In this document: positions 10,051-20,193 of the stretch, piece after piece
Layout of the letters: each line of letters starts with the position of its first letter
Position numbering within the stretch: the stretch's first letter is position 1
Assembly: GCA_900660155.1 (NCBI GenBank)
Contig: CABFPE010000448.1
Coordinates: 340,284-365,645, forward strand
Direction of reading: 5' to 3'
Length of the DNA: 25,362 bases
Source of the DNA: Hofstenia miamia
Taxonomy: Eukaryota; Xenacoelomorpha; Acoela; Hofsteniidae
Notes under the pieces: generated by a model
The model's input: the letters and a program-made list of their open reading frames with translations, nothing else
What the model was told of the DNA's origin: nothing
Database searches by the model: none
Translations under genes and position numbers: made by a program

Positions 10051-10312
10051 AGTACATCATTCTACTATTGTCAATATAAAATTAATGACCAAGAACTTAT
10101 TTAACTACCATAGAAAATACTTTTCGAAACTAAAATGAACTATTATAGTAACCAAGAAATATCACTATCTTTACCTCTGCAACCAAGAAATAGAAACAAT
10201 TCAGTTAGTTGTTAATAGTGGCTTTTTGTACACTTTTTCTCTATATTGTAGAAAGCACTAACTTTATTAATAAATATATAAACAAATAAATAAATAAATA
10301 AGTAAATAAATG
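10051..10312 (+). mobile_element. 3' UTR and (AAAT)n tail of second plus-strand LINE
   Basis: Non-coding sequence after the RT relic that ends in an imperfect AAATAAATAAAT tract at about 10,272-10,312. The tetranucleotide tail marks the likely 3' end of the element. Confidence 0.6.
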
Positions 10313-12190
10313 TATGTGTCATTAAAATTCAATTTAGTTAGATTTAGATCTTATTAAACAAAATTCAGTTTATTCTTAGTTTAATGGAGCAAAATACTGT
10401 GAAAGAAAAGTGCAGTTTTCTCAAGACATATGTAGCATGTAAACACCCAAAACATAAGACATACGAACTCTCAAGTAGGCTAATTATAAAACAGATGTAG
10501 ATCAAATAATTTTGATTTTATTGTGTCTTCTGTCACGCTGTCACCGTGTAAACACTAAATTATGAGATAAATATGATTTTGATTGTAGTTATTTAATTAT
10601 TATGGAATTGACATAGCAGTAATTTCGACGTATTCAATTAATATAAAATTAATCATATATTTTTTAGTATTTTATTCGATTTTCACAACTGAAAGTAATA
10701 TTTTATCATTGCATATGCATATTTAAATATTCATTAAGCATTTTAGATAAATTTGCTAACAGATAAATGACATAAATATTTTTAAAAAAAATTGAAATTA
10801 GCTGAAATATTTTGATGCATGCAACAATGAAAAATTAACCGCAATTACAAAAACACCACTTTATATTGTCATAACATCCTACAGATGGAGAGAGTAAATT
10901 TCTCATGCATCCAAATGTTTCTGCTATTTATAACTTTATAATTACCTAACTTTATTAAACATGTTACTCATGTCATTGTTAGTGACTACCTTTCTTTTAT
11001 AATTTATTTTTTCATTTTTTTCATTTTAAACACTTTTTTATTTTAAACACTTTTAAGCACTAAATTTTGGGAAAATGTTTAAAATTATGAAAAGCAATAT
11101 GCTTTTTTCATATTAAATAATTCAAATTCATTTTACATTATGTGTGGTACTTAATTTTGCACTAATTTAATACCTAATGCAAAATTATGCACTTTTCAAT
11201 GACTAGGTTAAGGCTTTCTAATAATTCGCAACCTTTAAATGGACAACCTTCCAGTATTCAAAGAAATTGGTCTCTCCTTGTTTTCAAACAGCTCGAGATT
11301 TTTCTATTGAAAAAGATCTTGTAAGGCTTCAGTTCGTTCAAGGCAATCTAACTGGGGCATGGCTTTAGAACTTCCATCCAGGGTTGGAACCGGCAACCGG
11401 CATGCAGCCACTTTAAATTGTCTTATAAAAAGAGAATATTTTGCTTAGTTTTAGATGAATTCCTATGAAAATTGAAATTCAAAAAATGTCTAGTTTCAGC
11501 AATCTACAGTTTTGCAATTAGAATCATAACTTACTATAACTTGAATTTTTCTGATTTTTGAAAGGGTAATTTGACTTAAGTTTTTTATGGAACTTAGAAA
11601 AATTTTTTACAGAAGCTGTTTATAATGATAAAAGTTTAATCTAAAGGATTTACACTTGAAATTTGAGAGGCCTCATACAAATCATACTCAAAATAAATTT
11701 GAAAAATTTTCGGATGCAAAAACATTCAAACACAAATGTCAGTTGACACATCCTACTAAAGAAGTAATTATGTTTGGTTTTAGTGAAAAATTTTTTAAAT
11801 ATATGTATTTGTGTACTTATAAATTTTCAATGCTAACAGGTCAAATGCCACAACTATGTGAAACATAATAATTGATAATGCTACTCGCCTAGCTATATGT
11901 AATTTAACTATCATTAAAAAATATACCAACTAAATGAAATGAAAACTGAAAGCTGATTAAAGTTATACAAAAAATGGATATATAGAACAATCAAAATTGT
12001 TTTTGCTGGAAAAATAGTTATAATAGTTTGAAATGTGTGTATTTGCAATATCAACTCTTTGCATCGCTATGTGTAATTTTCTCGAGNAGAAATACGAAAC
12101 TAGTTGGTACATAAAAAACAAATTCTGGATTATAAATTCCTTACCATTGAAATTGTAATAAAGCAAACAAAATAAATACAATCAAAGCTT
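10313..12190. other. Gene-free AT-rich stretch
   Basis: About 1.9 kb with no recognisable coding frame. The one 70-codon frame at 11,656-11,868 matches nothing I know. Near 11,010-11,055 a TTTTAAACACTTTT motif occurs twice. A relatively GC-rich patch at 11,378-11,412 contains GGTTGGAACCGGCAACC. A single N at 12,087 is a contig join with no duplicated flank. Confidence 0.5.
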
Positions 12191-12194
12191 TGTT

Positions 12195-12790
12195 TAATAG
12201 GGCTAAACTTAAAGTTCTTTAAATACTTGAAGATAATGGTTATCCGCACAAATTAATCAAACAATATTCAAACACATTATTTTGCAATAACAAAGAAACA
12301 ATAAAATAGAAAAGCTTGATGAAACCAAGATCAATGTATATTTAAAGCTTCCTTATGTATGTAACCAAATTCAAAGTTTAAAGAGGAAAATAACAACTAT
12401 GAATACAAATTTAGAATGGACAAAAATCTTTCCTATATTTACATCGTATAAAACTAAGGATATGTTCCAAAATAAAGATCCAATTCCAAAGAATTTAGTT
12501 TCCTCTGTTTTCTACAATTATAAATGTGATGATTGTGAAAAATCATACGTCGGGGAAACAAAGCGACATTTGGTAAAAAGAATGAAGGAGCATATTAACG
12601 GACACCTCAGATCAGAAATATTTATGCATGAACACCAAGCTAAAAAAAAAATTTTTTACATACAACTAAGAACACAACATCCTAAAATAGGCGAAGCTTT
12701 AATCATCAAGCAAACAAAGAAACATCAATTGCTAAATAAACAACAAAGCATGATAACATTAAATTTATCTAGTGTGCATGCAGTAATTTT
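12195..12790 (+). pseudogene. Penelope-like element endonuclease relic (GIY-YIG)
   Basis: C-terminal part of a Penelope-like retroelement protein, whose GIY-YIG nuclease cuts target DNA. In frame with 12,340-12,400 is YLKLPYVCNQIQSLKRKI, the linker that precedes the nuclease in this family. The frame then gives NKDPIPKNLVSSVFYNYKC, DDCEKSYVGETKRHLVKRMK and EHINGH, which is the GIY...YIG core (here VFY and YVG, with the conserved arginine and histidine). The terminal glutamate region GEALIIKQ follows near 12,690. A degraded EDNGYPHKLI segment at about 12,230-12,250 belongs to the end of the RT part. The RT itself is missing. The open frame continues to 12,920 only by running into an AT microsatellite. 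Confidence 0.7.
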
Positions 12791-12897
12791 GTATTATAAT
12801 AGTGTAGTCAATTGTAATTTATTTCCCCGCATATTTGTTACTGATGATGATTTTCAGAATCAAAACCGGTCTATATTTTTAATAGCGTTTAGAAATG

Positions 12898-12919
12898 AAT
12901 ATATATATATATATATATA
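12898..12919. repeat. (AT)n microsatellite
   Basis: Perfect alternating AT run that artificially extends the upstream frame. Confidence 0.9.
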
Positions 12920-13017
12920 ACATATGGATATATTATTAGCTCTTGCCGGCCGATTCAAACTGCAACAATCAAACAACCTGTAGATGAACAATGTCACCTT
13001 GCGAATCCGTGTTACCT

Positions 13018-13529
13018 AAGCTTAGAGCACATGCTTGTGAGCAACATACTTGAATTTGTGGTGCAAATATCTCATCTAATGATCTCAATGCATTGTCATT
13101 TAAGTGGAGCACTTTTCGTTTTGCACGCCACGTTCAATTGAATAGCTTATTTAAGCGCGCATTTTCAATTGTCGTCGGCCCTTTAATTTTAGAATCAACC
13201 TGGAGTAATCAGAAAAATGGTAAGTGACCTGATGGGATGACTACTATTGTTTGGATGTTACGGTTGTTGATTCAATTGCCCCAGTCGAATTTCCACATTC
13301 GCTCGTGCTAAGGCTGCAACTGTTGCTGAATCCAGAAGAAGCAAAATATTGGCGCATTGGTCAACAAGGCTATATTTTTCAGCCCCTTGCTTTTCAATGT
13401 CAAGGATGTGCAGTTAATTCCACTGGAGTCTTAGTTTCCAAACGTGGCAATAAGTCCCTCATATTTTTAACAAATGAACAACGTGTGGGAGAGTATCTTA
13501 AGCAAGCTCTGAGAATTACAGAGTTGCCG
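13018..13529 (+). pseudogene. R2-like C-terminal zinc knuckle and restriction-like endonuclease relic
   Basis: Fragment of the C-terminal region found after the RT in invertebrate retrotransposon proteins. The 13,018-frame reads ACEQHT, a stop, ICGANISSNDLNALSFK and RFARHVQLNSLFKRAF, then KNGK, a stop, PDGMTTIVW. This is a Cys-containing knuckle, an RH block and a PDG motif. One base is missing in the next motif, and the following frame (13,251-13,532) continues DVTVVDSIAP, then an EEAKYWRIGQQGYIFQPLAF block. The order knuckle, RH, PD, (W)DVT, K...Y resembles the PD-(D/E)XK endonuclease of R2-type LINEs. This comes from memory of the family pattern, not alignment. Two stops and one frameshift make it dead. 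No RT was found upstream. Confidence 0.5.
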
Positions 13530-13534
13530 TAAAT

Positions 13535-13792
13535 ATGAATTTAGATATGCATCGATCCTATTCATGGACTCTCAAATTAAATGAAGAAACTATAAGAAAT
13601 CGTTTCAAATTTGGCAAAAAACACCAACATACTCATGTAACTGAAGTTTTTGTATTTGCTGTCATGGAGATTGAGAAACCCAAATTTAGTACGATGTGGT
13701 GCGAGGTCTTGACGCCCTTTAAAGCAATTGAAAACACCTCTGCTGACCGCAGAGAATACTGTTATTCTAGTTTAATAAGTAAAAGGCTTTAG
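13535..13792 (+). CDS. Unrecognised 85-codon open frame
   Basis: Begins with ATG three bases after the stop of the preceding relic and ends TAG. The composition is protein-like (WTLKLNEETIRNRF, HVTEVFVFAVMEIEKPKF), without low complexity. I recognise no domain, signal peptide or membrane segment. It could be a further fragment of the neighbouring retroelement, a stray exon, or chance. No splice or promoter evidence decides. Confidence 0.2.
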   Translation: MNLDMHRSYSWTLKLNEETIRNRFKFGKKHQHTHVTEVFVFAVMEIEKPKFSTMWCEVLTPFKAIENTSADRREYCYSSLISKRL

Positions 13793-13799
13793 TTGTGAT

Positions 13800-14187
13800 G
13801 TTTATTTCCTTCTATGATTAGCTCTTGAACTTTTGCTCACTTTTATTTTTTTAAACAAGATAACATATAATTTGAATTATAATTTGCATAACTAAATGCT
13901 TTAAATTCAGACTATAGGCAAGTTCATAATCAATGTTAGTTAAGTTTGTTCGATAACCTCAAAGGAAATATTTTTTACAAATTACTTTATCTTAAAGGTT
14001 ATTAATTCAGCAAGCGGACATGTTGACATATTTTTTCGCTCTATCACAAATCGCTTAAAGCATTAATTTTCAACAACTTTTTCGGTTCCACTATATTTCA
14101 CCTTTAGGTATGTATAACCAAATTATATCAATGACAGCATGTTATATGATTATTTTAACAAATTCAATTACTTAACATCTTTTTTCT
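13800..14187. other. Non-coding AT-rich stretch
   Basis: No frame, repeat or motif that I can support between the unrecognised frame and the 3' end of the minus-strand LINE. Confidence 0.5.
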
Positions 14188-14562
14188 AATAATAATATTT
14201 ATTTTTAAAATCCTTTGTATATAAAATCACTATACAAATAAAGTGTTAAGCACTTATTAAGATTTTAAAAATATTTTTTCCTGCTTCCATGACTAAGCTT
14301 GGTTGCTGGGATTGATTGAGTTCTTTGATAATTTAAATATTTGATTTTTCTTGGTTTCAAATACACTTCTTTTAAAGTCTTTAATTAGTATTATTTCTTC
14401 AAATTGAGGTGGTAATTCATTCCATAAGTTAATACAAAAATTAGTAGATGAGTTCTTCATAAAACTTTCTGAAATTTAAGTTTTCTATTGTAAGAATTTG
14501 TTCTTAAATGTATTTTAGCTGGTATTTTGTCTCTTTCCTTCAATTTGAAAAATACTTCTAGA
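14188..14562 (-). pseudogene. LINE ORF2 C-terminus and 3' UTR, minus strand
   Basis: On the minus strand from 14,562: SLEVFFKLKERDKIPAKIHL, then NSYNRKLKFQKV. After a frameshift comes STNFCINLWNELPPQFEEI, ending at a TAG near 14,294 (NPSNQA then stop). This is the C-terminal 'LWNxLP' region of the same LINE clade as the plus-strand elements at 188 and 8795. Sequence beyond the stop is 3' UTR ending near an ATTATTATT tract at about 14,190. The upstream part of the same ORF lies on the other side of the mariner insertion, at 15,548-15,920. Confidence 0.65.
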
Positions 14563-15547
14563 GAACGGTGCTACATAAACCGAAGAGTGGAGGGCCAAGA
14601 ACTTCTGAAGAAGACATCGAGCGTATTCGTAAGACATTTAGTCGTAGTCCAACAAAGTCAATCCACACTGCTTCCGTTCAGCTGCAAGTACCCAGATCAA
14701 CCATTCATAAAGTTCTCCATAAAAATTTGAGGCTTTATGCGTACAAAATTCAATTGCTTCAAGAACCAAAGCCAGATGACAAACCAAAGCGAAAAGAATT
14801 TGCTGTTAACATTTTGAAAAAAGTGGAAGAGGATGGTCACTTTCTCAACCGCATTTGCTTTAGCGATGAAGCAACTTTTCATGTGTCTGGAAAGCTTATC
14901 AAACATAATGCAAGAATTTGGAGAAGTGAAAACCCACACATCACTAGGGAAATCGAATGTGACAGACCAAAAGTTAATGTGTAATGCGGAATTTTGTGTA
15001 ACAAAGTTATTGGATCATTTTTCTTTGAGGAAAAAACAATAACAGTAGAAATTTACCTTGATACTCTAACCGAATATGTAACACCACAATTAGAAGAATT
15101 CCAGAAACATATCCTCTTTCAGTAAGATGGAGCACAGCCTCATTGGGGATTAAAAATTCGTGAATTTTTGGATAAAAAATTTCCCGCCCGCTGGATTGGA
15201 AGAGGTAGCCCGATACCTTGCCCCCCCCCGTTCCCCGGGTATAACACCCTTGGATTTTTTCTTGTGGGGCTACGTGAAAGATGTTGTTTACTGCACCAAG
15301 GTAAGGACATAAGTGACGTTAAGGAAAGAATACAATTGATGAAGAAATGTTAAGAAGGACTGAAATTGAATATCGTTTAGATGTCCTCCGTGCTACAAAC
15401 GGGGCTTATATAGAAATATATTAATGCTTTGAATAAAAACTTGACTATTTACTGGATATTATTTAAACATTTCGGAGATTTCCGACTTCAGTTGCAATAT
15501 TAATGAATTTTTAAAATTGTCTAAAGACTTTATGGACATCCTGTATA
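14562..15547 (+). mobile_element. mariner-family transposon, 5'-truncated
   Basis: Relic of a Tc1/mariner element with a DDE transposase. The coding part starts at the element's left junction, the 3' inverted repeat is present (ending with GGACATCCTGTATA at 15,534-15,547) and no matching 5' repeat exists. The expected left end would read TATACAGGATGTCC. The element lies inside a minus-strand LINE. About 60 codons of that LINE are missing at the junction, so the truncation and the LINE loss probably happened in one deletion. Confidence 0.75.
14568..15424 (+). pseudogene. mariner-type DDE transposase, inactivated
   Basis: Cut-and-paste transposase relic. The N-terminal DNA-binding part begins mid-domain with HKPKSGGPRTSEED and continues with RSTIHKVLHKNLRLYAYKIQ. 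The catalytic core shows CFSDEATFHVSGK (first Asp, about 14,856), a stop where WCG is expected (14,983), and then FQ-stop-DGAQPHW (second Asp, about 15,120). A PARWIGRGSPIP block follows. The third acidic region around the C-run at 15,221-15,231 is frameshifted: LDFFLWGYVKDVVY is readable only in another frame. A missing base near 15,308 separates that from DISDVKERI. The end EIEYRLDVLRATNGAYIEIY stops at about 15,424. The first ~50 residues are missing. Family assignment is strong. It is non-functional. Confidence 0.85.
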
Positions 15548-15920
15548 TGATTTTATTAGAGTAGTTTTCCAATTAATAGGTATAAATCTTTAAAGTTTAG
15601 ATAGCGTCTTGATTCCTTGAATCATTTTCTGCATTATTTTGTTGACTTCGATTTCAAATGTTAACTTATTGTCAAAGATTATTCCTAAGTATTCAATTTT
15701 TGTCTCTTCTGGTATAATATTATTGTTTATTTTTAGCATTAATTTTCAGTCTTCAAATGTTTCGAAATTTTAAAGTTGTAATGCCAACTCATTAGCTTTC
15801 GCAAGAAATATAGCTTCTATTTGAGATATTCTGATACAAAAAGTATTTAGTGCTATGAGAATTTAACAGGACTAATTTGTCATCCACATCATAAGTTTCT
15901 TGAAAATTTTTTTGCGTTTA
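15548..15920 (-). pseudogene. LINE ORF2 RT palm/thumb fragment, minus strand
   Basis: On the minus strand, a degenerate VDDKLVLLNSHSTK near 15,900 probably corresponds to the YADD block. About 70 codons later comes KIEYLGIIFDNKLTFEIEV and then MQKMIQGIKTLSKL, a stop, RFIPINWKTTLIK, which is the post-RT thumb block shared with the LINE at 188 (YLGVVIDNKLNF...FIPIEWK). The frame meets the mariner 3' repeat at 15,547. The ORF resumes at 14,562 after a gap of about 60 residues. Stops at several places mark it as dead. Confidence 0.65.
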
Positions 15921-16780
15921 TCTCCACAATTTTAACTTCATAAGAATGATAAAGTTACTTGGATCCTTGATATAAACTTTGGCTCAAATTAAAGCTTTTC
16001 ATCCATTACACATGTTACCCTATAATTCCAATTCTCACATAAGATTCCAACAGTACACTTAAATGAAAGAGAGAACTAATGTTAATTGGCAGTAAAAAGT
16101 CAACAATAAATAAATATAAATGCAAAATTTTGTGAACAATGAGTACAAAACAAAGTAATTTGAAATTACTTCATATAAGATACTATGCTATTTATAGGAA
16201 CTAGTATGTTTTTCAAAACCTACATCACAGATTGACAAAATTTACTTGAGAAGCTCATATAATCAGTTCTTTGAAAATTAATTTTTTATAAGCTGGGAGA
16301 TTGCTAATAAAAACAATACCTAAATGACTGGAAAACTGACCGATAACTAACTACAAGAATATGTCTTGATTTCTATGACATGTCGTGGTTTTAATAACAA
16401 GGAAGAATATTCCCCGCTTTGAAAATTTATACAGTAAATAAACTTGTCCGAACTACTTACTTTTGTTTGTAATGCAATACTAGATTTAATTAACTACGTC
16501 ATAAGTCTGTTGCCAGTCTGTCTGTAATCTAAAATGATAATCAAGAAATCGAAGGAAACACATAAAGTTATATATTAGTTTTATACTTATTGATACAGAA
16601 TGACTATCACGAAAAATATGTTGATGTACAAAATCTTAAAATGGTGCTTTGAATTGTGAAGGAAGATTCAATTAGAGCAACTTACAGGGTAAAGAATGAA
16701 TAACGAAATTTAAAGTTTGAAATCAATGAGTCAATGAATATGAAACTTAAAATTATAATAGCAAAATTTACACAAACGCC
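15921..16780. other. Gene-free stretch downstream of channel gene
   Basis: AT-rich with no recognisable frame. It may include the 3' UTR of the minus-strand channel gene next to it. Confidence 0.4.
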
Positions 16781-16786
16781 TTTATT
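16781..16786 (-). promoter_or_regulatory. Candidate polyadenylation signal
   Basis: AATAAA on the minus strand 38 bases past the channel gene's stop codon. It is the first such hexamer downstream. The distance is short for a 3' UTR and the hexamer is common in AT-rich DNA. Confidence 0.3.
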
Positions 16787-16823
16787 TCAAAATGTACAAA
16801 TATAGTTTAATAAATGAATCTAA

Positions 16824-17066
16824 CTACATGACGTAATACCACCAATATATAACGTTGAAAATTATGAATACGATAGGAAATAGAATGCGGGCATAACGGT
16901 CGATGACGAGAACACGCTCTCCAGCGGGGAATTTAATATTCCGAAGACTAGCCACGTTGCAACCGGGAAATGGCTCATCAGGAGTCTTATCCAACTCGTA
17001 TGGACGAACGAGTTTTTGGCCACGTCGCTGACTGAAAGTGTTCACATGTTCATCATGCCGTGATGG
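16824..17066 (-). CDS. Cys-loop ligand-gated anion channel, last coding exon (TM4)
   Basis: Final exon of a pentameric ligand-gated chloride-channel subunit acting at the plasma membrane. It codes 80 residues and a TAG stop. The acceptor is a clear AG after TTTTAATCACTTT, and the exon starts in phase 0 with PSRHDEH. Residues 1-50 finish the intracellular loop. Then comes ERVLVIDRYARILFP and the hydrophobic TM4 FIIFNVIYWWYYVM at the extreme C-terminus. The 'IDxYxRxxFPxxFxxFNxxYW' pattern is diagnostic of GABA/glycine/glutamate-type anion channels. It is the same gene as 18,793-19,071 and 20,194-20,411, whose phases fit. The frame is intact and free of stops, so it is probably functional. Confidence 0.9.
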   Translation of the reverse strand, partial: PSRHDEHVNTFSQRRGQKLVRPYELDKTPDEPFPGCNVASLRNIKFPAGERVLVIDRYARILFPIVFIIFNVIYWWYYVM

Positions 17067-18792
17067 CTAAAGTGATTAAAAGTAAATATTTTAGTCTTTA
17101 TTGTCACATTGCCACTTTGACAAAAAAATTGCAGTGGCATTTAACCAAAAAATACTCCAGTTCAACACAATCAGCGATTAATAATTAAATATTTTAACTA
17201 TAAATTGACTTTAATTTTGTTGGCTATGACGGCTACAGGAGTATACCAAATGGTATCTTGCTTCCAGCTGCTATGGCATACAAGCCTGTGTCTTGACATA
17301 AAGTTTTCATAATTATTGAAATAAGTGCTCGCAGCTATTTGTAATTTGTCATATAATTATTCGTAATATTAGTTTCAGAGATCCCAACCATTGCAATACT
17401 GATTTCTACATACATTTTGCTACTAGCTTTTTATATTAACATTCTATAAAGAGATTCCTCATTTTAGACACTTAACGGGATGCTTACATAATAATATAAT
17501 ATATGAAGAATACAATCACAAGCTGAACTTGCTTTTAAATTGGTAGCTTGAAGCAGTATGTGTGAATGCTTATTTAAATAGCTTAACAGCATGATGATTC
17601 TTAATTCCAATTCCAACATGCAATACATCTATACAAAGAGCACAGAAATACATGTATTGAATTAACATGTAAGGAATAATTTAAGCTGTTCAATAAGACT
17701 TGCTGAAAGTCTTAGTAATTTCAAATTTACTATCAAAACAAAAAACTATTTGATCATCACATGTACTAAATTCCTTCCAAAAGTATGTTCACTGTAGCGA
17801 AATGTATTCTTAACGTTTTTAAATTTTGTAGACCATTAACTTAGATTCAAATGAATCTTATTAAAACTCAAATAAAAATCCATTCCAATGACATGCGACC
17901 ACATTAAAGTGACTTTATTGGTAAAAACTTCTGAGCGGTATTTGAATGCCAAACTTACTACTATATCTCATCCAGTAATCTTTTTGTTTTAAAATTATTG
18001 CAAAAGATAAGATTGCGAGTTTAATTTTGGTATATATCTTGTTTTTTAAATATAGAAGGACGGATCTCTGCAATGTCTACGTGTGTGGATAAGACAAAAG
18101 TAAGCATCGCAGAAATCCATCCTATAAGTCACTCGTCATTACAAAAACCTACCAAATATTGATTTAACCCTATCTTGGATAGATTTTTTTCTCTTTTAAA
18201 ACTCAGAGTGTCTTAAAATGAATACTATTCATGAAAAAGCAGCAAAACTTAGTAGGACATAGCTTAGACATGGCTGATTACTAAGAGAACAAAAAAATTC
18301 GGTTTTTTCTTCTAACGTCATAATGGGCAATGACTTCAGCAAATTGACTGCAATATCAAAACTTTTGAAAAATGTGTTCCAAGACCACAACACAGCTAGT
18401 ATTTGGCAGGATGGTGACCAATGATGAGCTGAACACATTCAGAAAGTATTGATTGGATGTTACCTGGCCTGACGGTCGGAAGCGAACTTATCGACCAAGA
18501 GAGCAATAAAAGTACGAGGTTTTTCAGAATACTATGTGCTTAGCTAAAAAATAATGACAGTATGATTTTTATTTTTTCAAATTGCGGATACAACATAATT
18601 TCTCAAAGGGTGCTTCGTCAGCACACTCATCCGGCTGTGATTGTGTTAACCGCATTAGGTTCCAAATCTCTTTGATTTCAGCCCCCTTGGCATAGCATTT
18701 TTTACTCCAAATTGCCTTTGACTAAGACCTGCTGTATCAGAAATTTACAAAATATTTGTATATAGAATATAACTAACAAACGGGATAAATAC
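17067..18792 (-). other. Intron between loop exon and TM4 exon
   Basis: A 1.7-kb intron bounded by GTATTT at its 5' end (18,792 on the minus strand) and TTTAG at 17,067. It contains no recognisable gene. Around 18,200-18,740 both strands show short protein-like runs broken by stops, possibly a very old transposase relic, but no motif could be confirmed. Confidence 0.7.
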
Positions 18793-19071
18793 CTGGATAT
18801 AATTCACCGCGCGTCTCTGAGGAGCATGTACTGGTTGAAAAACACCCATTGATGACATCTGGTGATTATTGTAGCCAACTTCGGAAACAAATGGGCGAAT
18901 AAACCCCCGTTGAAATCGAGTTTCGTTTTTTCTTTCATCGCTGCTCCAGGGAGTTCGCTGCGTGAGAACATTGTTACCCTCTTTACGCGGCAAAGTAGGC
19001 GATTGAACATGAACATCATGCGATTGGTCGGCAAGACGCACAGCTATCATTTGGTCATAATATGCATTTTC
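18793..19071 (-). CDS. Cys-loop anion channel, intracellular-loop exon
   Basis: Exon of 279 bases coding 93 residues of the variable TM3-TM4 cytoplasmic loop. The acceptor is TTCATTTTAG before GAAAATGCATATTATG and the donor is CAG followed by GTATTT. Both ends are phase 0, so it joins the flanking exons cleanly. The content is hydrophilic and loop-like: RLADQSHDVHVQSPTLPRKE, then PWSSDERKNETRFQRGF, with no membrane segment, as expected. The loop is the least conserved part of the family, so the call rests mainly on its position, open frame, splice sites and matching phases between the TM2-TM3 and TM4 exons. Confidence 0.8.
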
Positions 19072-19157
19072 CTAAAATGAAACTTTAACTTTTCTTTACA
19101 ATTCATTAATTTATGTAATGGTAGTTTTTTAACGTAGCAAAAAATCTATAATAGTCG

Positions 19158-19178
19158 TATATATATATATATATATAT
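19158..19178. repeat. (AT)n microsatellite
   Basis: Alternating TA run inside the channel intron. Confidence 0.9.
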
Positions 19179-19497
19179 TCAAAAAGTAGAAATCGCAAAT
19201 ATGAACATATGCTTAACACATGCTGAATTTGAAAATTCTTGTGAATGTCATTTCTCAAATTAGGGAAGAACAAGTGAACTGAAATGATTAGATTCCCGGG
19301 ATTAATGAGTTCACCAATGAAGTCCAAATATTGAATGCTTGAGTGCAACTAGCGTGAGCATAGTCACGTAATGAGAGAAAAGTGATACATATAGCACAAA
19401 AATGAAGTGGCTATATTTAAAACATAAATTTAATGAACAAGCCAAATATTTTGATTTAAGATTTTGAACGAATGTTCAATATCAATTTGTCAACAAT

Positions 19498-20001
19498 CAT
19501 TTCACGACTAGCTTTGGAGGTAAATCTTGAAATTCTAGAAAACAAGGCGGTATAAATCTAGATTTAGCACGCCTTGCTAGAAAAACATCCCTCGATCTAC
19601 AAAGTTCTAACAGACTTGTTATTCGAGGCTTCATCATCCTTCAAAAGAAGTGACAAACTTTAAAAGAACAGCTGATTCATCAATGTGTTGTGAAATATTT
19701 TTGTCGATATTTTAAATAAACTTTTGAGCAATCTAAATATTTCATTATATTGAAAAGGTATTCTTAATTGCAAGCTTTTATTGTATTGGCCAGTTGAAAG
19801 TCGCCAGGAATCCAAATATCTACGAACAGAGCGAGCAGCATAAAATCCTTTGAAAAGAAGGAATTTCTTTAATTTTATAACTTCACTTGGTTACAAATCA
19901 ATCTCATCTGATAATTAATATCTTAAAAGCAGTCTAAACAAACTTCTTCCCCAAGAATCAAGTTGTTGTAAAGATGGCAAGATTTCAAGGGCAGTGAACA
20001 T
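19498..20001 (-). pseudogene. Decayed coding relic of unknown origin
   Basis: The minus strand from 20,001 starts MFTALEILPSLQQLDSWGRS and stays protein-like for about 110 codons with only two stops (KKFLLFKGFYAARSVRRYLD is typical). A stop and a frame change near 19,650 follow. It then reads ITSLLELCRSRDVFLARRAK, then SRFIPPCFLEFQDLPP. Few stops, balanced composition and one frame change suggest a once-coding sequence, probably retroelement-derived. The second block faintly resembles the N-terminal region of Penelope-like proteins, but I cannot confirm this. It sits within an intron of the channel gene in the same orientation. It lacks suitable splice signals and the phase chain is complete without it. 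Confidence 0.35.
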
Positions 20002-20193
20002 ATGTAGTCCAACTAAGAATATAGTTATTTGATGGTTACAATCTACTTCATGACTAATGTGTAGATTTAACCGAAACATTTAGTTATGAAATGAGACAGA
20101 AAAAGTCATTAAATACGTATTCTAGGCTGAAAATATTATTTTTTCGGCCATATGCGAAGCTAATCTACATGTAAAAATTAAATAGATTATTAC

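Larger units (their letters stand above)
19072..20193 (-). other. Intron between TM2-TM3 exon and loop exon
   Basis: A 1.1-kb intron starting GTAATA and ending TTTTAG. It contains an AT microsatellite at about 19,158-19,178 and a decayed minus-strand coding relic at 19,498-20,001. Confidence 0.75.

Noticed and set aside
11378..11412. GGTTGGAACCGGCAACC patch as a tRNA-derived SINE box B
   Set aside because: No box A at proper spacing on either strand, no tRNA fold and no SINE tail.
11656..11868. 70-codon plus-strand frame
   Set aside because: No recognisable domain, no splice context, isolated in gene-free DNA.
18200..18760. Possible second mariner/Tc1 transposase relic in the channel intron (fragments like QKNSVFSSN and FLKGASSAHSS)
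   Set aside because: Needs many frame changes and no DDE block or TIR could be confirmed; the resemblance is too weak to annotate.
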